A stretch of DNA of 26,816 bases, from NCBI GenBank assembly GCA_038199755.1, contig JBBPYR010000074.1, forward strand, positions 1-26,816. The letters are read 5' to 3'. This DNA is from JBBPYR01 sp038199755. GTDB lineage: Bacteria; Chloroflexota; Ktedonobacteria; Ktedonobacterales; Ktedonobacteraceae. The translations under genes were made by a program, and so were the position numbers. Of this stretch, positions 1 through 7,501 are shown one piece after another. Numbering within the stretch: position 1 is the stretch's first letter; every line of letters starts with the position of its first letter. The notes under the pieces were generated by a model. The model did no database searches. It was not told the origin of the DNA and saw nothing but the letters and a program-made list of their open reading frames with translations.

Positions 1-54
1 CGCGACATTGCTGCTCTTTTGTTGTGGGCTTTCTACACCCAAATATAATGCGTA

Positions 55-134
55 GGTATTACTTGACATAATGGTATTACCGAAGTAATATATTATTACG
101 AAATCAATAGTCATTCTAAAATTAGAGGTATTAC
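55..134 (+). promoter_or_regulatory. vapBC promoter with repeated TATTAC operator
   Basis: A near-consensus sigma-A promoter is visible: TTGACA at 63-68, a 17-bp spacer and TAATAT at 86-91. The octamer GGTATTAC occurs at 55-62, 73-80 and 127-134, and its core TATTAC also at 94-99. One copy forms a perfect inverted repeat with GTAATA (75-80 and 85-90, 4-bp spacer), lying inside the spacer and running into the -10 box. The last copy overlaps the ribosome binding site of the antitoxin gene. AbrB-type VapB antitoxins commonly repress their own operon, so these repeats are the likely operator; that assignment is inference. A second TATAAT at 44-49 has only a weak -35. Confidence 0.75.
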
Positions 135-135
135 T

Positions 136-393
136 ATGCAAGATTTTGAAACTACGCTCACAGAAAAAGGACAGGTAACTATTCCGATAGAGATTCGGCG
201 TATCATCGGTTTACAGCCAAAAGACAAAGTTCGCTTTGAAGTAGATGGTGATACAGTAAAGATTATGCGTGCAACATCAAAACTTCTAGCAGGCTTTGGA
301 GCAGTTCAGCCACATCCAACGTTAGAAAATGATGCTAAAATAAGAGAAGAATTTGAGAAAGGGGTTGCCGAAGAAGTCATCTCTGAGGCATAG
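136..393 (+). CDS. vapB: AbrB/SpoVT-type antitoxin (VapB-like)
   Basis: This 85-residue protein carries a SpoVT/AbrB swapped-hairpin DNA-binding domain at about residues 5-45, with the typical EKGQVTIP start and a following acidic-basic beta pattern. The remaining 40 residues, ending in an acidic helix, are the expected toxin-binding tail. The ATG at 136 is preceded by AGAGG at a spacing of 7. The PIN-domain toxin gene follows 8 bp after the stop, the standard antitoxin-toxin order. Family knowledge: the antitoxin neutralises VapC and, with it, represses the operon. The gene is visibly more AT-rich than the housekeeping genes downstream, which fits an acquired module. Confidence 0.9.
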   Translation: MQDFETTLTEKGQVTIPIEIRRIIGLQPKDKVRFEVDGDTVKIMRATSKLLAGFGAVQPHPTLENDAKIREEFEKGVAEEVISEA

Positions 394-401
394 GAAAAAT
401 A

Positions 402-815
402 ATGCCTGCATCTTTCCTTGACACGAATATCCTACTACGCTACTTTACACGAGATAATGATGCTAAAGCTCAAAAAGCGTTACAGCTTCTCACAAAAGTT
501 GAACAAGGAGAAGAGAGAATTATTACCTCTTCTCTCGTTATTTTTGAGACCATCTTTACCTTACAGAGTTTTTATAAAGTACCAAGAGCAAATATCAAGG
601 ATTTACTGCTTCCCATCATCTCCTTACGAGGACTCCACCTACCCGAAAAGCAGATTTACTACCGAGCTTTTGATCTCTACGTTACGAAAAATATTTCATT
701 CGCGGATGCGTACAATGCTGCTTATATGCTTTCAGAAGAAGTGCTTACCATTTATAGTTGGGACACTGATTTCGATAAGATTGAGGGCATTGTTCGCTTG
801 GAACCAATAAGATAA
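402..815 (+). CDS. vapC: PIN-domain ribonuclease toxin (VapC-like)
   Basis: This 137-residue protein is a typical single PIN domain. The acidic residues that bind the catalytic metal are in place: Asp7 in the opening FLDTNILLR strand, Glu49, Asp102 in the SFADAYNA segment, and Asp121 or Asp125 in the late WDTDFD strand. VapC family members are Mg2+-dependent RNases that often cut tRNA or rRNA; the target here cannot be read from sequence. It sits directly behind vapB and all catalytic positions are intact, so the toxin looks active. The S9 peptidase gene starts 19 bp after its stop with no terminator between, so read-through is likely. Confidence 0.9.
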   Translation: MPASFLDTNILLRYFTRDNDAKAQKALQLLTKVEQGEERIITSSLVIFETIFTLQSFYKVPRANIKDLLLPIISLRGLHLPEKQIYYRAFDLYVTKNISFADAYNAAYMLSEEVLTIYSWDTDFDKIEGIVRLEPIR

Positions 816-834
816 CGACGAGGAGAACAAAGAC

Positions 835-2694
835 ATGACCACAACATCACATGTTGCGCTGATACCCAAAAAGGTGCTATTTGGCAACCCGGTCAAGACC
901 AGCCCACGCATCTCGCCGGATGGCAAGCGCATGGCCTATATCGCACCCGTTAACGATGTATTGAATGTCTGGGTGGGCGATATGGGCAGCGAGGCCGAGC
1001 ACAACTATCAGCCAGTCACACAAGACACTGAGCGCGGCGTGCGTTTCTATTTCTGGGCGGCTGACAACACACATATCCTATACATTCAGGACGTGGGCGG
1101 CAACGAAAACTTTCGCCTGTATGCCACCAACATTGAGACCAGAGAGACACGCGACCTGACACCATTCGACAACGTGCAGGTCCATATCATTAACCGAGAC
1201 AAGCGATTCCCCAACGAACTCATTCTCGGCATCAACAAAGAAAATCCACAGGTGCATGATGTCTACCACCTGGACTTGGCAAGCGGTGAGTTACAGCTGG
1301 TCGCCAAAAACCCTGGCAACATCGCAGGCTGGCTGACAGACCCACAGTTCAAGGTGCGCGGTGCGCTGGCAGCTCAACCCGATGGCGGCATGCAACTGCT
1401 CGTGCGTGCCACCGAGCAAAGCGAGTGGCAAACCTTGGTCAAATGGAGTCCTGATGAAGCACTCAACAGCGGGCCACTCGGTTTTACGCTTGACGGGCAA
1501 TCCATGTACCTGGAAGATGCGCGCAATGTGAACGCGGGTCGCCTCGTGAAGCTGCATATCGCGACAGGCGAGCTGAGCGTGATCGCCGAAGATGCACACT
1601 ACGATGTTGGCAATGTGCTGATCAATCAAGATACCTATGAAGTGCAAGCCGTGGCCTTCAACCGTGATCGCACGGAGTGGACTGCGCTAGATGAGGCGAT
1701 CAAGCTCGATTTCGACCGCATCAAAGATATTCACCAGGGCGATTTCTCGATTATCAGCCGCGACGACGCCGATGCCACCTGGTTGGTTGCCTTCACGATC
1801 GATAACGGGCCCGTACCCTTCTACGCCTATAACAGAAAGAGCCAGAGTGCCGTTTTTCTGTTCGATAACCAGCCCGAACTTAGCAACTATACACTGGCAC
1901 AAACGGAGCCGATTTCCTTTACCGCCAGAGATGGCCTAGTAATACACGGCTATCTTACCTTGCCTGTTGATATGGAAGCAAAAAATCTCTCGCTCGTGCT
2001 TGATGTACACGGCGGCCCCTGGGCACGCGATAGCTGGGGCTATAATCCTGAAGCGCAGTGGTTTGCTAACCGTGGCTATGCCTGCTTGCAGGTCAATTAT
2101 CGCGGCTCAACTGGCTATGGGAAAGATTTCCTCAACGCGGGCAACAAACAGTGGGGCCACAAAATGCACGAGGATCTGGTGGATGCCGTCAACTGGGCCA
2201 TTGCAAGAGGCATTGCCAACCCCAAGCAAGTGGCCATTTATGGCGGCTCCTACGGTGGGTATGCCGCCCTCGTTGGTGCTACCTTTACGCCTGACCTGTT
2301 CTGCTGCGCGGTAGACATCGTGGGCCCCAGCAACTTGATTACGCTGATCAAGACCATCCCACCCTATTGGTCCACCATGATTGCGCAGTTCCACACCCGT
2401 GTCGGCAATCCTGACACCGAAGAGGAGTTTTTGAAATCCTGTTCACCATTATTCAAGGTCGATCAGATCAAGATTCCCATGCTTATCGCGCAGGGCGCAA
2501 ACGACCCGCGTGTCAAGCAAGCTGAATCGGAGCAGATCGTCGCAGCAATGGAGAGTAAGGGTATCAGCTACGAATACATGCTCTTCCCCGATGAAGGGCA
2601 CGGCTTCGCCAAACCAGAAAACCGCATCAAATTCTATACTGCCGCCGAGAAGTTTCTTGCTAGCCATCTCGGTGGACGTTACGAGGAAGAATAG
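835..2694 (+). CDS. S9-family prolyl oligopeptidase-type peptidase
   Basis: The product is 619 residues long. The N-terminal half (about 1-360) contains repeated beta-strand patterns such as RISPDGKRMAYIAP, as in the beta-propeller of acylaminoacyl- and dipeptidyl-peptidases. The C-terminal 250 residues are the alpha/beta-hydrolase catalytic domain. The triad is visible: Ser472 in GGSYGGYA, Asp557 in GANDPRVK and His589 in DEGHGF. There is no signal peptide, so it is probably cytoplasmic and cleaves short peptides. The ATG at 835 is preceded by GAGGAG at good spacing. It lies between vapC and a ribose-phosphate pyrophosphokinase gene (5-bp gap downstream). It has no obvious promoter of its own in the 19-bp gap upstream. 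Confidence 0.92.
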   Translation: MTTTSHVALIPKKVLFGNPVKTSPRISPDGKRMAYIAPVNDVLNVWVGDMGSEAEHNYQPVTQDTERGVRFYFWAADNTHILYIQDVGGNENFRLYATNIETRETRDLTPFDNVQVHIINRDKRFPNELILGINKENPQVHDVYHLDLASGELQLVAKNPGNIAGWLTDPQFKVRGALAAQPDGGMQLLVRATEQSEWQTLVKWSPDEALNSGPLGFTLDGQSMYLEDARNVNAGRLVKLHIATGELSVIAEDAHYDVGNVLINQDTYEVQAVAFNRDRTEWTALDEAIKLDFDRIKDIHQGDFSIISRDDADATWLVAFTIDNGPVPFYAYNRKSQSAVFLFDNQPELSNYTLAQTEPISFTARDGLVIHGYLTLPVDMEAKNLSLVLDVHGGPWARDSWGYNPEAQWFANRGYACLQVNYRGSTGYGKDFLNAGNKQWGHKMHEDLVDAVNWAIARGIANPKQVAIYGGSYGGYAALVGATFTPDLFCCAVDIVGPSNLITLIKTIPPYWSTMIAQFHTRVGNPDTEEEFLKSCSPLFKVDQIKIPMLIAQGANDPRVKQAESEQIVAAMESKGISYEYMLFPDEGHGFAKPENRIKFYTAAEKFLASHLGGRYEEE

Positions 2695-2699
2695 AAAAC

Positions 2700-3647
2700 A
2701 TGGAACCCGATGACATCGCCATTTTCGCGGGTAGCGGCAGCCGCCGTTTGACCGCACGCATCTGTGACTATCTCAAGGTAGAGCAAGGAAAAAATGAAAC
2801 GCTCCACTTCTCTGATGGCAACACCTTCGTACGCATTCTAGAGAATGTGCGCGGGCGGCACGTGTACATTGTGCAGCAGACCGTGTTTCCCGCCAACGAT
2901 AATTTTATGGAATTGCTCTTCTGGATAGACGCCTTTAAGCGAGCAGGAACCGAGTCAGTGACCGCGGTTATCCCCTACTTTAGCTATGCGAAAGGTGATA
3001 AAAAGGATGAACCGCGTGTCTCCATTCGTGCCCGTGTCTGTGCCGATGCCATCGAGGTTGCGGGAGCTGACCGCGTGGTGACCATGGACCTGCATGCTCC
3101 CCAGATTCAAGGCTTTTTTCATACGCCCGTGGATAATCTTTACGCATTACCTATTCTGACGGGGTGCATCGAGCAGTTACAATTAGCGGAGTGTGTGGTT
3201 GTTTCGCCCGATGTGGGTTTCGCAAAACAGGCGCGCCGCTATGCATCTAGCCTTGGCACCTCTATCGCTATTGCCGACAAGGAGCGTGTTGCCCACGACG
3301 AGAAAGCCAAAGTCCTGCAAATTATTGGCGATGTCAAAGACAAAACAGCGGTCGTCGTCGACGACTTCACCATCTCTGGCGGTACACTGGCAGACGTAGC
3401 CGTAAAATTAATAGAGCGCGGCGCACGCGAAGTGTACGCCGTTGTGACGCACGGAATTCTCGCACCTGGGTCCGTTGAGCGTATTAACCGCAGCCCCATT
3501 AAACGCCTGTTCATTACGGATACGGTAGAGAACCAGCCAGTGGAGTTCTCGGACAATATCGAGGTTGTTTCAGTTGCCTCGCTTTTTGGCGAGGCCATCA
3601 AGCGAATTCATAACCGCGAAAGTATCAGCGAAATGTTCACAAATTAG
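2700..3647 (+). CDS. prs: divergent ribose-phosphate pyrophosphokinase
   Basis: The 315-residue product has the two-domain phosphoribosyltransferase-like fold of PRPP synthetase, which makes PRPP from ribose-5-phosphate and ATP. Visible hallmarks are an early GSGS segment, FSDGN (usually FSDGE), PYFSYAKGDKK (usually PYxxYARQDR), TMDLHAPQIQGFF at 128-140, SPDVG at 169-173 and the PRPP-binding loop VVVDDFTISGGT at 218-229 (usually VVDDxxDTGGT). The overall order and length fit Prs, but several active-site neighbours are substituted, so it is a divergent subfamily and could be a second, specialised copy. It starts 5 bp after the peptidase stop, with GAGGAAGA at the end of that gene as its ribosome binding site. 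It converges on the HAD phosphatase gene with a 9-bp gap. Confidence 0.85.
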   Translation: MEPDDIAIFAGSGSRRLTARICDYLKVEQGKNETLHFSDGNTFVRILENVRGRHVYIVQQTVFPANDNFMELLFWIDAFKRAGTESVTAVIPYFSYAKGDKKDEPRVSIRARVCADAIEVAGADRVVTMDLHAPQIQGFFHTPVDNLYALPILTGCIEQLQLAECVVVSPDVGFAKQARRYASSLGTSIAIADKERVAHDEKAKVLQIIGDVKDKTAVVVDDFTISGGTLADVAVKLIERGAREVYAVVTHGILAPGSVERINRSPIKRLFITDTVENQPVEFSDNIEVVSVASLFGEAIKRIHNRESISEMFTN

Positions 3648-3656
3648 CACAGGCTG

Positions 3657-4439
3657 CTATTGGCTCTGTTGCTCAAGATAAGCAGGCAAAGCAGCGATTG
3701 AAGCTAAAATTGCATCTGGCTGAATCTTTTGCAATAAAGGGGAGTCTAGCTTGTGCTTGCCTGTCGTCACCAGCACGGCACGCATGCCTGCGTGCTGTGC
3801 GGCGGCGATATCATTCTCGATGTCATCGCCAATCATCAAGCTCGTCTCCGCGGACGCGTTGATCGTCAAAAGAGCTTGCTCAAAAAAGGCACGATTGGGC
3901 TTGCCCAACACCGTCGCCTGCTGACCCGTTGCGCGTTCTAAGGCATACACAAAGGGACCACTATCTAACACCAGTCCCACACTGGTACGCCAGTAGAGGT
4001 TGGTATGCATTGCCAGCAAGACGGCACCATTCATGAGCATACGAAAGGCACGATTCATGGCCTCATAGCTCAGTAACTCTTCCGCGCCACCGATCACAAC
4101 AACATCCGCATCCGTGGTGACCAGTTCGATGCCCGCAAAATCTGCCAACGTATCGCCTTTTGTCAGCACCCAGCAGCGTTTGCCAGGATAGTGTTGACGA
4201 ATGTAGTTCGCGGTAGCAACGGGAGCTGTGATGAGTTGTTGTTCTACAACGGGCAAGCCAATCCCTTGCAAACGCTGTGCCAGAGTTGCCCGTGAGAATA
4301 TCGTGGTATTGGTCACAAAACAGAAGTGGCAGGCATTTTGGGATAGCCAGCGTAAGGTGTCAGCGGCACCCGCTATCGGTTGCATACTCGTATGCAAGAC
4401 ACCATCAATATCCAGAAGGATACCTTGTAGTTTCGTCAT
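3657..4439 (-). CDS. HAD-superfamily IIA phosphatase (NagD/LHPP-like)
   Basis: The product is 260 residues. Motif I is DIDGVL with nucleophile Asp10 and acid/base Asp12; motif II is TNTT (43-46); motif III contains Lys180 in LGKPNRAFF; motif IV is GDDIEND (204-210). The large cap between motifs II and III places it in HAD subfamily IIA, with NagD, LHPP and 4-nitrophenylphosphatase-like enzymes. The substrate is probably a small phosphorylated metabolite and cannot be specified. The start ATG (complement of 4437-4439) follows a purine-rich GGAAAAGAGGG stretch. It is convergent with the prs gene. Confidence 0.9.
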   Translation of the reverse strand: MTKLQGILLDIDGVLHTSMQPIAGAADTLRWLSQNACHFCFVTNTTIFSRATLAQRLQGIGLPVVEQQLITAPVATANYIRQHYPGKRCWVLTKGDTLADFAGIELVTTDADVVVIGGAEELLSYEAMNRAFRMLMNGAVLLAMHTNLYWRTSVGLVLDSGPFVYALERATGQQATVLGKPNRAFFEQALLTINASAETSLMIGDDIENDIAAAQHAGMRAVLVTTGKHKLDSPLLQKIQPDAILASIAALPAYLEQQSQ

Positions 4440-4654
4440 AGCCCTCTTTTCCTATGGTACTTGTGTTGACCCTAGCTCAAGTATTATGTAATAGTATAAA
4501 GTATATACTCTCAAAGAGGGTCTATAGGAGCCTATTTTCAGGTCTCTCAGCCTAAAAGCTGACTTTTTCATGGTATTATTCGTTGATATCCAAAAGGGGA
4601 ATAGCAGCACCTCTAGGATGAAACAATTTGATAAGTAGTAAACTGTGTTCATAC
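4440..4654. other. divergent intergenic region with terminator-like hairpin
   Basis: The divergent region upstream of the HAD phosphatase and the first kinase gene holds no convincing gene. It contains AGTATA and TATACT arms (4493-4498 and 4504-4509), and a possible plus-strand promoter, TTGACC at 4466-4471 with TAATAG at 4489-4494. Downstream of this is a small hairpin, TCAGC-ctaaaa-GCTGA at 4547-4562, followed by CTTTTTC, which resembles an intrinsic terminator. Together they could produce a short leader or small RNA. The promoter match is weak. Confidence 0.3.
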
Positions 4655-4683
4655 ATGACACCTCTTCATGGATGGTGTATAAT
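4655..4683 (+). promoter_or_regulatory. promoter of the kinase-FHA operon
   Basis: ATGACA at 4655-4660 (one mismatch to consensus), a 17-bp spacer, then a perfect TATAAT at 4678-4683. Transcription would start near 4690, giving a leader of about 40 nt that contains AGGAG at 4714-4718, 9 nt before the ATG at 4728. Confidence 0.75.
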
Positions 4684-4727
4684 GTAGCGGTTGACAGTAC
4701 CCTTCTTCGGGCTAGGAGTTCAAAATT

Positions 4728-5960
4728 ATGCATGGTGACATGATTGGGCGTGTCATCAAGGGTCGCTATAAATTAATTGACGAACGCGGGCGGGGCAATT
4801 TTGCCACCGTTTATGTCGCGCGCGACCTTGAGACCAATCGCATCTTTGCCATAAAGGTCATGCACCAGGAACTCTCAAACGATGATGACCTAATCGCCCG
4901 TTTCCAACGGGAAGCGCACATCCTCCTCAATCTCAACGATCCGCACATAATCAGTATCGTTGAGTATGTGGAGGAATTTGACATGCATTATATCGTGATG
5001 GACTACGTTGATGGCCAAAACCTGAAGTATTATATTATCAACGACCAGCCGATGGCGGCATTACGCGCATTTTACTACACCCATCAGATTGTCGAGGGAT
5101 TAGACACGGCATATCGACAGGGTGTCGTTCATCGTGACATCAAGCCACAAAATATTCTGATCACCACCAACGACATCGTCAAAATCGGTGATTTTGGGCT
5201 GGCACGTGGAAAAGATACTGTTACTTTAACGCAAACCAATGTATTTATGGGCACTGCCTACTACATCTCGCCTGAACAGGCAGAGAGTGGGCGTTCAGCG
5301 GATACGCGCTCTGATCTTTATTCCGTTGCGACCGTTTTGTTTGAAATGCTTACAGGCCATCCCCCCTTTGAGGGAGATTCAGCAGTGGATATTGTCATCA
5401 AACATATGAATGACAAAGTACCGTCAATTACGCGTATACGACGTGACCTACCAGCGGAAATGGACATCTTCATGCAAAAGGCGTTGGCGAAGCAAGCCAA
5501 AGACCGTTTCGCGACACCACAGGAATTCCTCGTAGCATTAGAGCAATTGCAAACGCACCTGCCAACGGAGGCACCGCGCGTGACGCCCCCGCCGCCAAAT
5601 CCAGAGGCTCGGGGGGGATTCTCTGGTGCGATGAAACCTGTCACACCTATGCAAAAAGAGGCTCGTTTACTAGTTCTCTCAAGTGGGCAATCTATTCCAC
5701 TTACTGGTGAGCACATGATCGTGGGACGACAAGATCCGACAATGGGCAATTTCCCAGAAATCAATCTCATGGATAAAACAGTGGGACGCCGTCATGCCTA
5801 CCTGCATAATCAGCATGGAACGTTTACAGTTGAAGACTTAAACGCGATGAACAAGACTCGTCTCAATGGTGTTATCCTACCACCCCACGAGGAGCGTATA
5901 TTAAAAGATGGAGATATTCTGCGCTTTGGCACGGTCGAAGTGCGTTTTGAGTTACGATAG
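4728..5960 (+). CDS. Ser/Thr protein kinase with C-terminal FHA domain
   Basis: The 410-residue protein has a Hanks-type kinase domain at about 12-275. The ATP-binding Lys43 lies in FAIK, the catalytic Asp137 in HRDIKPQN, the metal-binding Asp155 in DFGLAR, and SPEQ closes a Thr-rich activation segment. A proline-rich linker follows, then an FHA domain at about 320-410. There is no membrane helix and no PASTA repeat, so it is a soluble kinase. The FHA signature is GRRH where most FHA domains have SRxH, so the Ser that contacts phosphothreonine is replaced by Gly and binding may be altered. It is the first gene of an operon with another FHA protein and a second kinase. Confidence 0.93.
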   Translation: MHGDMIGRVIKGRYKLIDERGRGNFATVYVARDLETNRIFAIKVMHQELSNDDDLIARFQREAHILLNLNDPHIISIVEYVEEFDMHYIVMDYVDGQNLKYYIINDQPMAALRAFYYTHQIVEGLDTAYRQGVVHRDIKPQNILITTNDIVKIGDFGLARGKDTVTLTQTNVFMGTAYYISPEQAESGRSADTRSDLYSVATVLFEMLTGHPPFEGDSAVDIVIKHMNDKVPSITRIRRDLPAEMDIFMQKALAKQAKDRFATPQEFLVALEQLQTHLPTEAPRVTPPPPNPEARGGFSGAMKPVTPMQKEARLLVLSSGQSIPLTGEHMIVGRQDPTMGNFPEINLMDKTVGRRHAYLHNQHGTFTVEDLNAMNKTRLNGVILPPHEERILKDGDILRFGTVEVRFELR

Positions 5961-6137
5961 CTGTGGTGTTAGCAAGCGATCATATGGCCAAACGGCTCTA
6001 TATGGGGTCGCCAAGTAGGGGTACTCTTTTGATGAGTGCCCGATTCAATCGGGTGGCAGGTATGCATCCAGAGTATTCGGAAAGCGAATGCAGCGGGAAG
6101 TAGCAATGCCACCCCTACGATCAGAGGGGTAAATGAA
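5961..6137 (+). promoter_or_regulatory. structured leader with palindromic element before the FHA gene
   Basis: No gene is seen here, but the stretch is rich in complementary segments. GTAGGGGT (6015-6022) is the reverse complement of ACCCCTAC (6111-6118); GGGTGGCA (6051-6058) of TGCCACCC (6107-6114); and ACCCCT (6111-6116) of AGGGGT (6125-6130), which is the Shine-Dalgarno sequence of the next gene. Local hairpins also exist: CCCGAT-tca-ATCGGG (6039-6053) and ATTCG-gaaag-CGAAT (6075-6089). These pairings are mutually exclusive in part. The element may be a MITE-like repeat (6015-6118) or a leader that modulates translation; neither is proven. Confidence 0.5.
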
Positions 6138-7496
6138 ATGTATGTAGCATCTATGTCCTTAGTTATTGCGCTAACCTTTCCTGTCTCACCAATTGTCATT
6201 GTGGTCGCGGGTCTGGTACTTGCAGCAATCATAGCTGTCATAGCTGTTTTTCTTCTCCGAAGCGGCAAGGGCAAAGGGACAAAAGCAGCTGGAACGGGAG
6301 CCAGCAACTGGCAACCACAGAACCCGCAGAACCCGCAAGCAGCTGGCGGCTGGAACCCACAGGGCGCGGCTGGGCAGGCACCAGATGCCCAGTGGGGCCA
6401 GCAGGCACAACAGCAGCAGGCACCGGGAGGCTGGGGCCAACCGCAACAGCCACAACAACAACAGCAAGCACCAGGCGGCTGGGGAGCAACCCAGGCTGGT
6501 GGTTGGGGAACCGAGAATGCACAGCCAGGAGCGAATGCCTGGGGCAACACCGCTAATGCGCAACCGCAAGCAGCCAGTCCCTGGGGAGCTACGGGTGCTA
6601 ATAACGGCCAGCAACAAGCACCAGCATGGGGTGCGCCTGCCGCGAATCAATGGGCAGCAGGAGCACAAGGTGCTTCTAGCCCCAATCAACCTCCTGCATG
6701 GGGAACACCCAACGCGGCACCAGCACCAGCTACCAGCCCATGGGATAATGCAGGACCAGCTCAAGGGGCTCCTCAATGGGGTCAGGGTGGCCAAGCTGCG
6801 CCGGGGGGACAGGCTGCGCCTGGAGCCGCACAACAAAATTCTTGGGATAACACCCCTGCCGCTCGTCAACAAGACCCTTGGGGGCAACAAGCGGCCAGCC
6901 CTTGGGAAACACAAAATAGTGATGTTCCTTCGCAACCAGTAGCACCCACCGCCTATAGTGGCGGTGGTTCGGGTGCCGCCTGGAACAATCAAGCAAACTT
7001 TGGCAATGGGAATGGGGGCGGACAGGCAACAGCCGATCCATGGGGTACGCAGGCAGCAAATAACGCTCCCTGGCAACAGCCGCAGCCTAATGGAGGCGCA
7101 CGACCTGACCCATTCGCCACGCCAGATAGCGAGAGGACCATCCTTCGCTCGGCCAGCGCCCCCATCTCACCACAGATGCCCGCAGGCATGGGTACGCTTG
7201 GCTTTGTGCGGGTTGAGGAAGGTAAGGAGCCAGGGCGTGTCTACGAAATTCGTAAAGACTCGCTCAGTATTGGCCGCAGCCGTGAAAGCGACATCTTCCT
7301 TGAAGACCTAGCCGTCTCCCGTTTGCATGCCTCTATTCTCAATCCAGGGAACGGAACCTATGTTCTGAAGGATGAAGGCAGCGCGAACGGCACAAAAGTC
7401 AACGGAACCCTGGTAAGCAAATATCAGACCTGTCCATTGAACGAGGGTGATAAAATCCAATTGGGTCAAACGGTGTTGGTCTTTAGCAGACGGTAG
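6138..7496 (+). CDS. membrane-anchored FHA protein with Trp-Gly-rich disordered region
   Basis: The start is placed at ATG 6138, because AGAGGGG lies 8-9 nt upstream; the reading frame stays open further upstream but without a good site. The 452-residue product begins with a hydrophobic helix (about residues 17-42) followed by a Lys/Arg-rich stretch, predicting a cytoplasmic tail. About 300 residues follow that are almost only Gln, Ala, Pro, Gly, Asn and 19 regularly scattered Trp residues, mostly in WG, PWG or GWG contexts. A canonical FHA domain closes the protein (about 365-452), with IGRSRESD, SRLHAS and NGTKVNG intact. FHA domains bind phosphothreonine, so this is probably a membrane docking partner of the flanking kinases. 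Its stop codon overlaps or abuts the next gene. Confidence 0.88.
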   Translation: MYVASMSLVIALTFPVSPIVIVVAGLVLAAIIAVIAVFLLRSGKGKGTKAAGTGASNWQPQNPQNPQAAGGWNPQGAAGQAPDAQWGQQAQQQQAPGGWGQPQQPQQQQQAPGGWGATQAGGWGTENAQPGANAWGNTANAQPQAASPWGATGANNGQQQAPAWGAPAANQWAAGAQGASSPNQPPAWGTPNAAPAPATSPWDNAGPAQGAPQWGQGGQAAPGGQAAPGAAQQNSWDNTPAARQQDPWGQQAASPWETQNSDVPSQPVAPTAYSGGGSGAAWNNQANFGNGNGGGQATADPWGTQAANNAPWQQPQPNGGARPDPFATPDSERTILRSASAPISPQMPAGMGTLGFVRVEEGKEPGRVYEIRKDSLSIGRSRESDIFLEDLAVSRLHASILNPGNGTYVLKDEGSANGTKVNGTLVSKYQTCPLNEGDKIQLGQTVLVFSRR

Positions 7497-7501
7497 TGGG
7501 C

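Noticed and set aside
4691..4719. TTGACA at 4691-4696 as the kinase promoter
   Set aside because: There is no -10 at a proper distance, and it would place the start point at or after the ribosome binding site. The promoter at 4655-4683 is far better.
6015..6130. A known riboswitch class
   Set aside because: I compared the conserved blocks of TPP, c-di-GMP, c-di-AMP and T-box leaders from memory and found no convincing match.
6186..7076. Long minus-strand open frame of 296 codons opposite the FHA gene
   Set aside because: It arises from the biased codons of the Gln/Ala/Gly/Trp region on the other strand. The encoded sequence is Cys/Leu/Arg-rich without any domain, while the plus frame ends in a clear FHA domain.
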